Source: JAVEWJ01 sp034004605
GTDB taxonomy: Bacteria > Patescibacteriota > Gracilibacteria > UBA1369 > LOWO2-01-FULL-3
NCBI GenBank assembly: GCA_034004605.1
Contig: JAVEWJ010000005.1
Location: 1-50,270 of the forward strand
Direction of reading: 5' to 3'
DNA length: 50,270 nucleotides
Below, in pieces: positions 35,398 through 43,441 of this stretch; positions within the stretch are counted from its first letter, which is position 1, and every line of letters starts with the position of its first letter. The position numbers were made by a program, and so were the translations under genes. The notes beneath the pieces are model-generated. The model made no database searches. It was not told the DNA's origin and saw only the letters and a list, made by a program, of their open reading frames with translations.

Positions 35398-35787
35398 ATG
35401 AGATCACTTGATTTAGTTGTTGAACAAATTCAGCCTACATCTGAACAATTATCTTCGATTAATCTTAGACGGCTTAAAACCGCAATGAAAAAAGGTGCAG
35501 AATTACCTTTACCGGGATTAATGAAACATCCGGAAGAAGAGGGACAATATCTAGTTTTTGACGGTCATCATCGATTGTATCTTTCCGCAAAGCTTACGCC
35601 TGAATTAATACGGGTTAATATTATAGAAAATGTACAAGATGTTTTATGTTATGATGGATACTTTTCTGTTGATGATAATAATATTATTTGGGAAGAAGAA
35701 ATCTCTGGATTACTGAGACTTCGAAGAGAGAGAGTAAAAAAAGGGATAATATCAGTTTTGGATATTCCTATTTCAAAGATGGTGTGA
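35398..35787 (+). CDS. ParB/sulfiredoxin-like domain protein
   Basis: A 129-residue stand-alone protein. LPLPGLMKHP then YLVFDGHHRLYLSAKL match the ParB-N/Srx-like fold, where the DGHHR motif binds nucleotide or metal. It lacks the DNA-binding helix-turn-helix of true ParB, so a role in chromosome segregation is unlikely; related domains occur in nucleases and kinases of defence and phage systems. No partner gene is coupled. A weak hairpin (TTTTTAGG/CCTAAAAA, 35840-35865) may terminate it. Confidence 0.75.
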   Translation: MRSLDLVVEQIQPTSEQLSSINLRRLKTAMKKGAELPLPGLMKHPEEEGQYLVFDGHHRLYLSAKLTPELIRVNIIENVQDVLCYDGYFSVDDNNIIWEEEISGLLRLRRERVKKGIISVLDIPISKMV

Positions 35788-35839
35788 TTTGTTATGATTT
35801 TAGTTTCAGTTTTATCAAAACTTTTTATTTCTGCTATCG

Positions 35840-35865
35840 TTTTTAGGGCATTTTTTTCCTAAAAA
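35840..35865 (+). terminator. weak hairpin after the ParB-like gene
   Basis: TTTTTAGG and CCTAAAAA form an 8-bp stem with a T-rich loop; a T-run follows about 6 bases later. The stretch to 35986 holds nothing else that I can see. Confidence 0.45.
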
Positions 35866-35986
35866 TACACTTTTTTTATCACGCTAAACTATATAGAATT
35901 AAACACCAGATAGTGTTGTAATTTTAGTATGAAACGGAAAAAAATGATTTTTGCTTTATTAATAAGCTTTTTTTGCTGAATATTTT

Positions 35987-36487
35987 TTATAAATAATCTT
36001 CAATTCCATCTTGAAAATTATAATTCCAGCATATTTCTTCACCGGCCTTTATGTCGGAAATTGCTCTTACGGTTATGCTTTGGTTTTCTTCATTTTCGCT
36101 GTATTCAAAATCGGCATTTGGGGTATTGCTGTGATTATAAATAGATCCGTAGCCTAGCATTATGCAGGCTCTATCAAATTTAAGTTGATGAATATAATAA
36201 AATCTTAGGGTATCGGAATTTTTTGAACTTATAAATTCTGCATCATTTTTATTGAGGACGATTAATGGGAAAGTCTCAATTATTTCGCCTTGATTGATGT
36301 TTTCGCTTGCAATTATTCCTCTGCCTTTTCCGGGAATTTCTCTTACAATGAATTTTCTTGGAGGAATTATGTCGGGATTTTCGATGATTTCGATAATTTC
36401 TTCGTGAGTTGATTTTTGAACTAAGTTTTCTTGAGGAGATGGAATTGCTTCTGATGATTGTTTTTCAGGTTTTTCAAGAGTTTTCAT
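35987..36487 (-). CDS. SET-domain protein (putative lysine methyltransferase)
   Basis: A 166-residue protein. After a Ser/Glu-rich lead of 40 residues comes a SET domain: FIVREIPGKGRGIIASENI, GYGSIYNHSNTPNADFEY (the NHS core that binds SAM) and VRAISDIKAGEEICWNYNF, which supplies the closing Tyr. SET enzymes methylate lysine in proteins using SAM; bacterial targets are mostly unknown. It lies 24 bases downstream of ribA on the same strand. Confidence 0.88.
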   Translation of the reverse strand: MKTLEKPEKQSSEAIPSPQENLVQKSTHEEIIEIIENPDIIPPRKFIVREIPGKGRGIIASENINQGEIIETFPLIVLNKNDAEFISSKNSDTLRFYYIHQLKFDRACIMLGYGSIYNHSNTPNADFEYSENEENQSITVRAISDIKAGEEICWNYNFQDGIEDYL

Positions 36488-36511
36488 GTGTGATTTTAAT
36501 TATTTATTGGT

Positions 36512-37102
36512 TTAGTAGTTATTGAAAAGATGTCCAAATTTTTCATTCTTTGTATTAATATATCTTTCGTTGTGTCCGTTTTTTTCTGTGCTGATATCGA
36601 TTCTTTCAACAATTTCGATGCCTTGCTTTTCGAGTTGGGCAATTTTGTCGGGGTTGTTTGTTAGTAGCTTTATCTGTGTGATGCCGAAATATTTTAATAT
36701 TTCCGAAGCTGTGTCGTAATTTCTTGCGTCGGCTGGAAAGCCTAAGTGGAGATTTGCTTCGAGTGTGTCGAGGCCTTCTTCTTGGAGTTTATAGGCTTTG
36801 ATTTTATTGAGAAGGCCTATTCCTCTTCCTTCTTGGCGGAGGTAAATAACTATTCCGTTTTTTTCTTTTTCAATTAGTTCTAAGGCTTTTTGGAGCTGAT
36901 TTCCGCAATCACATTTGAGTGATCCTAAAATGTCTCCGGTGAAACATTCTGAGTGGATTCTTGTTAGTGGGGGGTTTTTTGATGGGAATTCTCCTTTTGT
37001 TATTGCTATGTGTTCGAGGTTTTCAGGGTCAGTAAAACCGTGGATTTCGAAATTTCCAAATTTTGTGGGGAGATATGCTTTTGAGACGAAGATTAGTTTC
37101 AT
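36512..37102 (-). CDS. ribA: GTP cyclohydrolase II
   Basis: First enzyme of riboflavin synthesis, opening GTP to a diaminopyrimidine. The 196-residue stand-alone form has zinc ligands Cys53, Cys64 and Cys66 (HSECFTGDILGSLKCDCG), the RQEGRGIGL catalytic loop, and KAYKLQEEGLDT with TNNP for GTP binding. It is not fused to RibB and no other rib gene is nearby, so the pathway may be partial or encoded elsewhere. Confidence 0.95.
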   Translation of the reverse strand: MKLIFVSKAYLPTKFGNFEIHGFTDPENLEHIAITKGEFPSKNPPLTRIHSECFTGDILGSLKCDCGNQLQKALELIEKEKNGIVIYLRQEGRGIGLLNKIKAYKLQEEGLDTLEANLHLGFPADARNYDTASEILKYFGITQIKLLTNNPDKIAQLEKQGIEIVERIDISTEKNGHNERYINTKNEKFGHLFNNY

Positions 37103-37194
37103 GTTGAGGATTTTAGGATTATTTATTGGGAAGTCAAGATTGGGTGTGAATTATATTTAAACCTATTTTTTCGAAATTGACTATTTAGTTTTTC

Positions 37195-37223
37195 TTGACG
37201 GTGAGTTTTTACTCACTTAATAT
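37195..37223 (+). promoter_or_regulatory. promoter with dyad operator in the spacer (Bro-N gene)
   Basis: TTGACG (37195-37200), exactly 17 bases, TAATAT (37218-37223). The spacer is filled by the perfect inverted repeat GTGAGT-TTTT-ACTCAC (37201-37216). A repressor bound there would block polymerase, which fits autoregulation by an antirepressor-like protein. Confidence 0.7.
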
Positions 37224-37280
37224 GTTTAGTGATTATTGTTTTCAATTATTCTTTGTTCGATTTTTAACCAGTATTATAAT

Positions 37281-37838
37281 ATGAAAAAAGAAAATACAGT
37301 AATATTGTTTAATCAAAAGGAAGTTCGACGATTTTGGGATGAGGAAAATGAGCTTTGGTTTTTTTCGGTTGTTGATGTTGTAGCTGTTTTGACTGAAAGT
37401 CCTCGTCCTAGAAAGTATTGGCAAGCTTTGAAATCAAAGTTAAACATTGAGGGAAGTGAGTTGTCCCAAAAAGTGGGACAACTGAAAATGAAATCATCGG
37501 ATGGGAAGTTTTATAAGACAGATATTTTAGATACGGAAAATATTTTAAGACTTGTTCAATCAATCCCTAGTCCAAAAGCTGAACCTTCCAAAATTTGGCT
37601 TGCAAAGGTTGGATATGAAAGAATTGAAGAAACGCAGGATCCAAAGCTTGCTTTTGAAAGGGCTATGAATACATATCTTAAAAAAGGTTATTCAAAATAT
37701 TGGATAAATCAGAGGCTTAAAAGTATTGAAATAAGGAAAGAACTAACTGATGAATGGAATGAACGAGGAATGAAAGAAGGCTTGGAATACGCTATTTTGG
37801 CTGATGAAATCACTAAAGCTTGGCTGATAAATCAGTGA
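37281..37838 (+). CDS. Bro-N/DinD-like protein, C-terminally truncated by frameshift
   Basis: A 185-residue product similar to phage antirepressor Bro-N/DinD-type proteins: FNQKEVRRFWDEENELWFF then SVVDVVAVL, KYWQALKSKL, and a middle part with TENILRLVQSIPSPKAEP, IWLAKVGYERI and LADEITKAW. After ITKAW the frame runs into LINQ-stop, whereas the expected continuation is in another frame (KSVKQYKYFKGLKKESLRDN, 37821 on), so a one-base deletion near 37819 truncated it. A perfect 25-base palindrome lies inside the gene (37459-37483). The start is ATG 37281, not the upstream TTG. Confidence 0.75.
   Translation: MKKENTVILFNQKEVRRFWDEENELWFFSVVDVVAVLTESPRPRKYWQALKSKLNIEGSELSQKVGQLKMKSSDGKFYKTDILDTENILRLVQSIPSPKAEPSKIWLAKVGYERIEETQDPKLAFERAMNTYLKKGYSKYWINQRLKSIEIRKELTDEWNERGMKEGLEYAILADEITKAWLINQ
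37459..37483. repeat. perfect intragenic palindrome in the Bro-N gene
   Basis: AGTTGTCCCA and TGGGACAACT (10-bp arms, loop AAAAG). It encodes ELSQKVGQLK, just before the family's SDGK step. Confidence 0.85.
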
Positions 37839-38085
37839 AGCAGTATAAGTATTTTAAGGGTTTAAAAAAGGAAAGTTTGAGAGATAATATGACGAACTTG
37901 GAGATTGTTTTGAATGTGCTTGCGGAGGCTTCTACTACGGAAATTTCGAAGGAACATATACAAAATCAACAATGAATCTGGTCTTGTATTACAAGAAGAT
38001 ATTGTTAAGGTAAAAAACATCTTTGGTAGCTTGGGAGAATTGTTTTCTTTTTGGTCTAAAAATCAAAAATCCCTTTCCAAGTCCT
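37839..38085 (+). pseudogene. frameshifted C-terminal remains of the Bro-N/DinD-like gene
   Basis: One frame reads KQYKYFKGLKKESLRDN, MTNLEIVLNVLAEASTTEIS to a stop at 37977, the normal DinD-type continuation. A further frame change near 37960 leads to INNESGLVLQEDIVKVKN and a stop at about 38090. At least two frame changes and a probable deletion are therefore needed to link the pieces. Confidence 0.65.
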
Positions 38086-38104
38086 CTTAGTCTTGTGTAT
38101 ATTT

Positions 38105-38339
38105 CTCTTGTCGCTTGTATCCGGCAATCACCGGAGAGACTTGCGGAAGAAATTGTTTGGCATTTGAATTTCGGCTTAAAAACACGATTTTCAAGCCTTC
38201 AAGACTAGACCCGCACGGAGAGGAAAGCTCCGTTATCAAAGCAATTTAAGTGCCTTATTTGTTTAAGGAAATGTGGTGGTACCGCGGTTTTATTTAAAAT
38301 CGTCCACGGATTAAATCTTTTAATTTAACCCGTTTTTTT
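38105..38339 (+). promoter_or_regulatory. T-box riboswitch of ileS, ultrashort Stem I with AUC specifier
   Basis: The T-box core GTGGTGGTACCGCGG (38273-38287) contains TGGT, complementary to an ACCA tRNA end. Its GTGG pairs with CCAC (38304-38307) as antiterminator; the competing terminator ACGGATTAAAT/ATTTAACCCGT ends in seven T (38333-38339) right at the ileS ATG. Upstream, TCCGG-CAATCA-CCGGA (38120-38135) is a hairpin whose loop carries the Ile codon ATC (38127-38129), then GAGAGACTTGCGGAAGAA. This layout is the short Stem I type described from actinobacterial ileS leaders. Uncharged tRNA-Ile should favour expression. Confidence 0.85.
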
Positions 38340-41300
38340 ATGACAGACTTAAACCAAAAATCTTTCAAAGCTGTAAACAATAAACAAAATTTTCCACAAC
38401 TAGAAGAGGAAATTCAGAAATTTTGGAATGAGAATAATATTTTTAAGAAATCTATTGAAAATCGAGATAAGGCTTCGGAGTTTGTGTTTTACGATGGGCC
38501 TCCGTTTGCCACGGGACTTCCACATTACGGACATATTCTTACTTCAATCGCCAAAGACCTTATTCCAAGGTATAAAACGATGAAGGGGTATAAAGTCGAA
38601 AGACGATGGGGTTGGGATTGTCACGGGCTTCCGATTGAAAATATCGTTGAAAAGGAGCTTAATCTTTCTTCGCATCAGGAAATTTCCGACTATGGTGTTG
38701 ATAAATTTTGTGAGGATTGTCGAAGCAAAGTTTTTACTTATGCAGATGAATGGGAGGTGATAATCAATAGAATTGGAAGGTGGGTGGATTTTGAAAATCA
38801 ATATCGCACCATGGATCCAAGCTTTATGGAAACGGTTTGGTGGATTTTTAAAACGCTTTATGACAAGGGCTTAATTTATGAAGGGTATAAGGTTTTGCCT
38901 TATTGTACTCGTTGTCATACTCCGCTTTCTAATTTTGAAACGAAAGTTGATGATGCTTATCGACCTAAGCAAGATAAAACTTGTACCGTTAAGCTAAAAA
39001 ATGCTGAAAAGGATAACGAATATTTCCTCATTTGGACGACAACGCCTTGGACGCTTCCTTCAAATCTTGCAATCGCTGTTGGGCCTGAAATTGAGTATGT
39101 AAAAGTGAAAGATTCAAGTGGTGAACTCTATATTTTGGCTGAAAGTCGGCTTTCTGCTTATTATAAAAATGCCGAAGATTATGAACTTTTGGAAACGGTG
39201 AAAGGGTCGGACTTGTCTGGTCTAAAATACGAGCCACTTTTTCCGTATTTCGAACAAAGCACGACTGCAAAAGGTCAAACTGATAAAGAACGATTTAAAG
39301 TAATTTTGGCGGATTTTGTGACAACTGAAGATGGAACGGGAATCGTTCATATGGCTCCGGCTTTTGGTGAAGATGACTTTAACGCTTGCAAAAAGGAGAA
39401 TATTGCATTTTTTATGCCTGTTGATGATAATGGTGAATTTACTGATGAAGTGCCTGAGTTGAAGGGCAAGCATGTTTTTGAAGCAAATGATGAAATATTA
39501 AAACGGCTTAAAGAAGAGGGGAAAATTATTGTCGTAAATTCTTACGAACACTCTTATCCGCATTGTTGGAGATGTGATACGCCTCTGATTTATAAAGCGA
39601 TTTCGGCTTGGTTTGTAAATATTGAACCAATTAAGGCTGATATGATCGCTTCAAATCAGAAGGTGAACTGGGTGCCTTCGCATGTGAGAGATGGAATTTT
39701 TGGTAAATGGCTTGAGGGTGCGAGAGATTGGTGTATTTCAAGAAACCGTTATTGGGGGTCTGTTCTTCCTGTTTGGAAATGTGATAAATGCGATTTTGTG
39801 GAAGTTTTTGGAAATAAAAAAGATCTTGAGGAAAAAGTCGGCGTCGAAATTACGGATTTGCATAAACATTTTATAGATAAACATAAATACTCTTGTCCGA
39901 AATGTGCCGGTGGAGTGATGTCTCGTATTCCTGAGGTTTTGGATTGTTGGTTTGAGAGTGGGGCGATGCCTTATGCGCAAGTTCATTATCCGTTTGAAAA
40001 TAAAGAGTGGTTTGATTCGCATTTTCCATCGGATTTTATAGTTGAATATTTGGCTCAAACTCGAGGGTGGTTTTATACAATGATTGTTCTTTCTTCTGCA
40101 CTTTTCAAAGATACTTCGTTTAAAAATTGTGTAGCTCACGGTACAATTTTGGCAGCGGATGGGCGAAAAATGAGTAAAAGGCTTTTGAATTTTACTGATC
40201 CGCTTGATTTGGTTAATAAATATGGTGCTGATAGTATGAGGCTTGCTTTAATGATTTCTCCTGTTATGCGTGGAGATGATATCCGTTTTAGTGATGACTT
40301 AGTTGAAACTATGATGAAAAAAGTGGTGCTTGCGCTTTGGAATTCTTATTCGTTCTTTACTACTTATGCAAATATTGATGGATGGTCGCCTTCAGATGCT
40401 GTAGAAAAATCTGACAACGAACTTGATAAGTGGATTATTTCTGAGCTTTCTAGACTCAATATTTCTGTTTCAGAAAAATTAGATAAATATGATATTGCTG
40501 ATGCAGGCGAGGAATTTATTTCATTTCTCGATTCTTTGAATAATTGGTATATTAGAAGATCAAGAAGGAGATTTTGGAAATCGCAAAATGACGGTGATAA
40601 GATGTCGGCTTATTCGACCTTGTATAGAGTTCTTAAAGAGTTTACAATGATGATTTCACCGTTTATTCCTTTTACAGCTGAGGAAATTTATAAAAATTTA
40701 ACAGGCGAGGAGAGCGTGCATCTTGCGACTTGGCCGGAAGTTTTAGAAGGGGATTTGGATTTGAAGGTTATTAATAAGATGAGATTTTTGAGAAGTGTTG
40801 TGAATCTTGCTTTGGCAAATAGGGCTAAAAATAAGATAAAAGTAAGACAGCCTTTGAATATTGCTAAAATTGTTAAAAATCAAGAATTTGACCTTAATGA
40901 AGCTGACTTGGATGTAATAAAGGAAGAGATAAATGTTAAAAAAGTTGAAATTGTTAGTGATTATCATGAATTTGCTGATGAAAATATTTCTGTTAATGCA
41001 AAATTACTTGGTCCTAAATATGGAGCTGAAGTTCAAAATATTATTAAGGCTGCGCGAAATGGTGATTTTAAGGTGGTTGAAGGAGGATTTGAAGTTGGTG
41101 GATTTAAGCTTTTTGGAGATGAAGTTTCGGTTGTATATAAAGGAAAAGATGGTGCTGATAATGTCGAAGCGAATAATGATGCGGTAATAATGCTTGATTT
41201 GGAAATCACAGAGGAATTACGAAAAGAAGGGCTTCTTAGGGATGTAATTCGTTTGGTTCAAGATCATAGAAAAGAGATGGATTATCCGGTGGATGCAAAA

Positions 41301-41474
41301 ATTGCGCTTTATTTAGACATAAAAGACGAAGAACTAAAGAATGCTTTGGCGGAACAAGTGGAGTTTTTGAAAAATGAAACTTTATCTTTTGAAGTTGAAT
41401 TTACGAGTGAAGGCGAATTTCATCTTCTAACTTTGGATGAGTTTACAGTTGGAATTAGAAGTGAGAAAAAATAA
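38340..41474 (+). CDS. ileS: isoleucyl-tRNA synthetase, type 2 (eukaryote-like)
   Basis: IleRS charges tRNA-Ile and edits Val. The 1044-residue protein has the HIGH motif as HYGH (62-65) within YDGPPFATGLPHYGH, the sequence typical of type 2 (ileS2, eukaryote-like) enzymes that are usually less sensitive to mupirocin; WGWDCHGLPIE; the editing domain with GTGIVHMAPAFGEDD; and KMSKR (610-614). The anticodon-binding and long C-terminal domains are intact. No Shine-Dalgarno is possible in the U-tract that abuts the ATG. The cognate tRNA-Ile lies 130 bases downstream. Confidence 0.98.
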   Translation: MTDLNQKSFKAVNNKQNFPQLEEEIQKFWNENNIFKKSIENRDKASEFVFYDGPPFATGLPHYGHILTSIAKDLIPRYKTMKGYKVERRWGWDCHGLPIENIVEKELNLSSHQEISDYGVDKFCEDCRSKVFTYADEWEVIINRIGRWVDFENQYRTMDPSFMETVWWIFKTLYDKGLIYEGYKVLPYCTRCHTPLSNFETKVDDAYRPKQDKTCTVKLKNAEKDNEYFLIWTTTPWTLPSNLAIAVGPEIEYVKVKDSSGELYILAESRLSAYYKNAEDYELLETVKGSDLSGLKYEPLFPYFEQSTTAKGQTDKERFKVILADFVTTEDGTGIVHMAPAFGEDDFNACKKENIAFFMPVDDNGEFTDEVPELKGKHVFEANDEILKRLKEEGKIIVVNSYEHSYPHCWRCDTPLIYKAISAWFVNIEPIKADMIASNQKVNWVPSHVRDGIFGKWLEGARDWCISRNRYWGSVLPVWKCDKCDFVEVFGNKKDLEEKVGVEITDLHKHFIDKHKYSCPKCAGGVMSRIPEVLDCWFESGAMPYAQVHYPFENKEWFDSHFPSDFIVEYLAQTRGWFYTMIVLSSALFKDTSFKNCVAHGTILAADGRKMSKRLLNFTDPLDLVNKYGADSMRLALMISPVMRGDDIRFSDDLVETMMKKVVLALWNSYSFFTTYANIDGWSPSDAVEKSDNELDKWIISELSRLNISVSEKLDKYDIADAGEEFISFLDSLNNWYIRRSRRRFWKSQNDGDKMSAYSTLYRVLKEFTMMISPFIPFTAEEIYKNLTGEESVHLATWPEVLEGDLDLKVINKMRFLRSVVNLALANRAKNKIKVRQPLNIAKIVKNQEFDLNEADLDVIKEEINVKKVEIVSDYHEFADENISVNAKLLGPKYGAEVQNIIKAARNGDFKVVEGGFEVGGFKLFGDEVSVVYKGKDGADNVEANNDAVIMLDLEITEELRKEGLLRDVIRLVQDHRKEMDYPVDAKIALYLDIKDEELKNALAEQVEFLKNETLSFEVEFTSEGEFHLLTLDEFTVGIRSEKK

Positions 41475-41553
41475 TTGAAATGTTGTCTAATAATTGCGAA
41501 AAATTATTCGTTTGTGTGGAAATTTATGGGCATAAACAATATTGAAAAATTGT

Positions 41554-41582
41554 TTGACTATTGATTATAATTTGAGTAAATT
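41554..41582 (+). promoter_or_regulatory. tRNA-Ile promoter
   Basis: TTGACT (41554-41559), 17 bases, TAAATT (41577-41582); transcription from about 41589, 15 bases before the tRNA, so the tRNA does not depend on read-through from ileS. Confidence 0.65.
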
Positions 41583-41603
41583 TTTTGTGTTGAAAAGGGG
41601 TGA

Positions 41604-41680
41604 GGGCGATTAGCTCAGGTGGTTAGAGCGCGTCACTGATAATGACGAGGTCCGAAGTTCAACTCTTCGATCGCCCACCA
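41604..41680 (+). tRNA. tRNA-Ile (GAU)
   Basis: A 77-base tRNA with encoded CCA. Acceptor GGGCGAT/ATCGCCC; the anticodon arm with loop CTGATAA gives GAT; T arm CGAAG-TTCAACT-CTTCG; discriminator A. GAU reads the AUC specifier, and the ACCA end matches TGGT in the ileS T-box. Confidence 0.97.
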
Positions 41681-41782
41681 AAAGTTTTTGTAGGAAAGCG
41701 GTTTTTCGTGTTTTGTTTTTTCTTTTCTAGTCAATAAAGTTTTTTTCAGTTATAATTTTTTTTAGTCTTTAATGAAAAAATT

Positions 41783-42437
41783 ATGTGAAAAGAAAAAAAT
41801 GATATTGTTGTTTTTCAGGCTAAAAATGGGGCGATTGAGCTTAAAGGGGATTTTATTAAGGAAACTGTTTGGGCAAATCAGGCTCAAATAGCTGAAATTT
41901 TTGGTGTTGATAGAACTGTTGTTACTAAACATGTCTCTAATATTTTTAAGGATAACGAACTTAAAAAAAGTGTGGTATGTGCAAAATTTGCACATACCAC
42001 AAAACATGGAGCGATTGAGGGTAAAACTCAAATAAAGTTGACCGTGTTTTATAATTTAGATATCATTCTTGCTGTTGGGTATAGGGTTAAATCTTCCGTT
42101 GCTACAAAATTCCGCCAATGGACTACAAAGACTCTAAAATCTCATATTGTCGATGGTTATAGTATCAATCCTTCTCGAATTTCCAAAAACTATGAAAAGT
42201 TTTTAAAAGCTGTAGAGGATGTGAAAAATTTGCTTCCTCAGGGTTCAGTTTAACGATGGGAATAAACGAAGTGGTGCTTTTGCTTTTGTTTGGTTTCTTA
42301 GAAAATCAAACTTACTTGATTCAAACCGTATTACGCCCGAGGCGCTTACTGCTCTCGCGCTTTTAATTGCCGAAAGTAATCCAAAAGATAAAGAGAAAAT
42401 GGTGGGAATTGTACTTCTTTTGATTGGTGGTAAATAA
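41783..42437 (+). pseudogene. RhuM/Fic (virulence RhuM family) pseudogene
   Basis: The frame ATG-TGA-AAA-GAA-AAA-AAT has a stop as codon 2, where relatives read M-S-K-E-K-N; one C-to-G change (TCA to TGA) explains it. The rest reads as RhuM: ETVWANQAQIAEIFGV, VFYNLDIILAVGYRVKSS, TKFRQWTTKTLKSHIVDGY, ending in LLPQGSV-stop at 42253. In another frame, FNDGNKRSGAFAFVWFL to GIVLLLIGGK-stop (42437) is the end of the Fic/Doc domain. The middle part with the HPF half of the Fic motif is missing. So: nonsense, deletion and frameshift. Confidence 0.8.
41971..42001. repeat. perfect intragenic palindrome in the RhuM gene
   Basis: TGTGGTATGTGCAAA and TTTGCACATACCACA: 15-bp arms around a single A. It encodes VVCAKFAHT in the RhuM frame. 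Confidence 0.9.
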
Positions 42438-42438
42438 A

Positions 42439-42468
42439 AAAAGACCCGACATTTTTGCCGAGTCTTTT
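42439..42468. terminator. terminator between the RhuM remnant and the membrane protein
   Basis: AAAAGACCCGACA and TGCCGAGTCTTTT form a stem with a T-rich loop, with T-runs on the minus strand; it sits 10 bases from the stop of the minus-strand membrane gene. Confidence 0.75.
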
Positions 42469-42474
42469 GATTGA

Positions 42475-43326
42475 TTATTTTTTAGGTGCTTCTTTGAGTG
42501 TGAGATAATACTGAGCGAAGAATGCGCTGTAAAGAGTGGTAAATAAACCCATTCCAATTGAGTTTGAAAGTAAGTCGAGACTTGTTGAAGGAAGAATGAA
42601 TTGTAAGAGTTTTATAATTATAAATGTTAATATTGCAAATCCGAAAGCTGCTAGAATTATGAATAATATTAATTCTCCTTTTTTACCTTTCGTTAGTTCG
42701 TTTGAAATTTTTACATGATTTTCGGTGATTTTTGTCTCAGCATCAACAAATGAATACCAAGTGAAAAAGAGTTTTATGTTTGCGATTATTGCAAAAATTG
42801 CGAATATAATGAATGAAAGCGGTGCAATTAAGGTGCTTAAATAAAAAGCTACTGTGCATGATCCAGTTATGTTTTCTCTAAAATTCGCGTTAAATGAATT
42901 TTCAATTAATTCTGCAGGCATAAAAATTTTAATCGAAAAACTCGAGCAGTAGAAAAATGTGAATATGGAAATAATAAATATTAATAAAGGAATTCCTGAA
43001 ATTTTTAAAAATTTTATTACCCACAACCATAATGTCTTTAAAAAGTTTTTTTTGTTTTTGTTTAAAAATTTTAGATTTTCACTTAGACTTGTTTTTTCGT
43101 TTTTTAAGAGTTGAATTATGGTTTTTATTAATAAAATTGTAGTAATTAATATGATAATGAAAAAAATAGTTGATACTAGAATTATTAGAGGGTGGAAATT
43201 TAATTTTAAATATAAATAATCGTTAAAAAAATTTGTCGCAATTAATGCTATGAAGTATGGGCTTAATTTCTTGAAATTATTGAAGAAAATCTGAAAACTG
43301 TTTGAAAAATAATTTTGTTCTTTCAT
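42475..43326 (-). CDS. polytopic membrane protein, unknown function
   Basis: A 283-residue, very hydrophobic, Ile/Phe/Leu-rich protein with about six membrane helices and a final Lys-rich tail. The layout with long internal helices (LLFIISIFTFFYC, PLSFIIFAIFAIIANI, ELILFIILAAFGFAIL) is like DUF-type membrane domains related to those in glycerophosphodiester phosphodiesterases, but I cannot assign a family. The gene is alone, with a good terminator. Confidence 0.7.
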   Translation of the reverse strand: MKEQNYFSNSFQIFFNNFKKLSPYFIALIATNFFNDYLYLKLNFHPLIILVSTIFFIIILITTILLIKTIIQLLKNEKTSLSENLKFLNKNKKNFLKTLWLWVIKFLKISGIPLLIFIISIFTFFYCSSFSIKIFMPAELIENSFNANFRENITGSCTVAFYLSTLIAPLSFIIFAIFAIIANIKLFFTWYSFVDAETKITENHVKISNELTKGKKGELILFIILAAFGFAILTFIIIKLLQFILPSTSLDLLSNSIGMGLFTTLYSAFFAQYYLTLKEAPKK

Positions 43327-43441
43327 TTTTATTGATTAATTTTTTTTAAATTAACATTTTTTTCTTGGAGTTGATAAGTTTTTCGTCTTGCAATATTTTG
43401 GGCAATATGTAAACTTGCTCGGTATTTTTAACTTTAAAGCC

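Noticed and set aside
35398..35787. True chromosome-partition ParB
   Set aside because: Only a small DGHHR domain is present; no helix-turn-helix, no ParA neighbour and no parS-like site were seen.
38023..38208. 61-residue frame before ileS
   Set aside because: It runs through the T-box leader, whose RNA elements explain the sequence.
41783..41788. UGA read as glycine in this organism
   Set aside because: Several intact genes end in TGA and the RhuM gene is broken in other places too, so codon 2 is a true stop.
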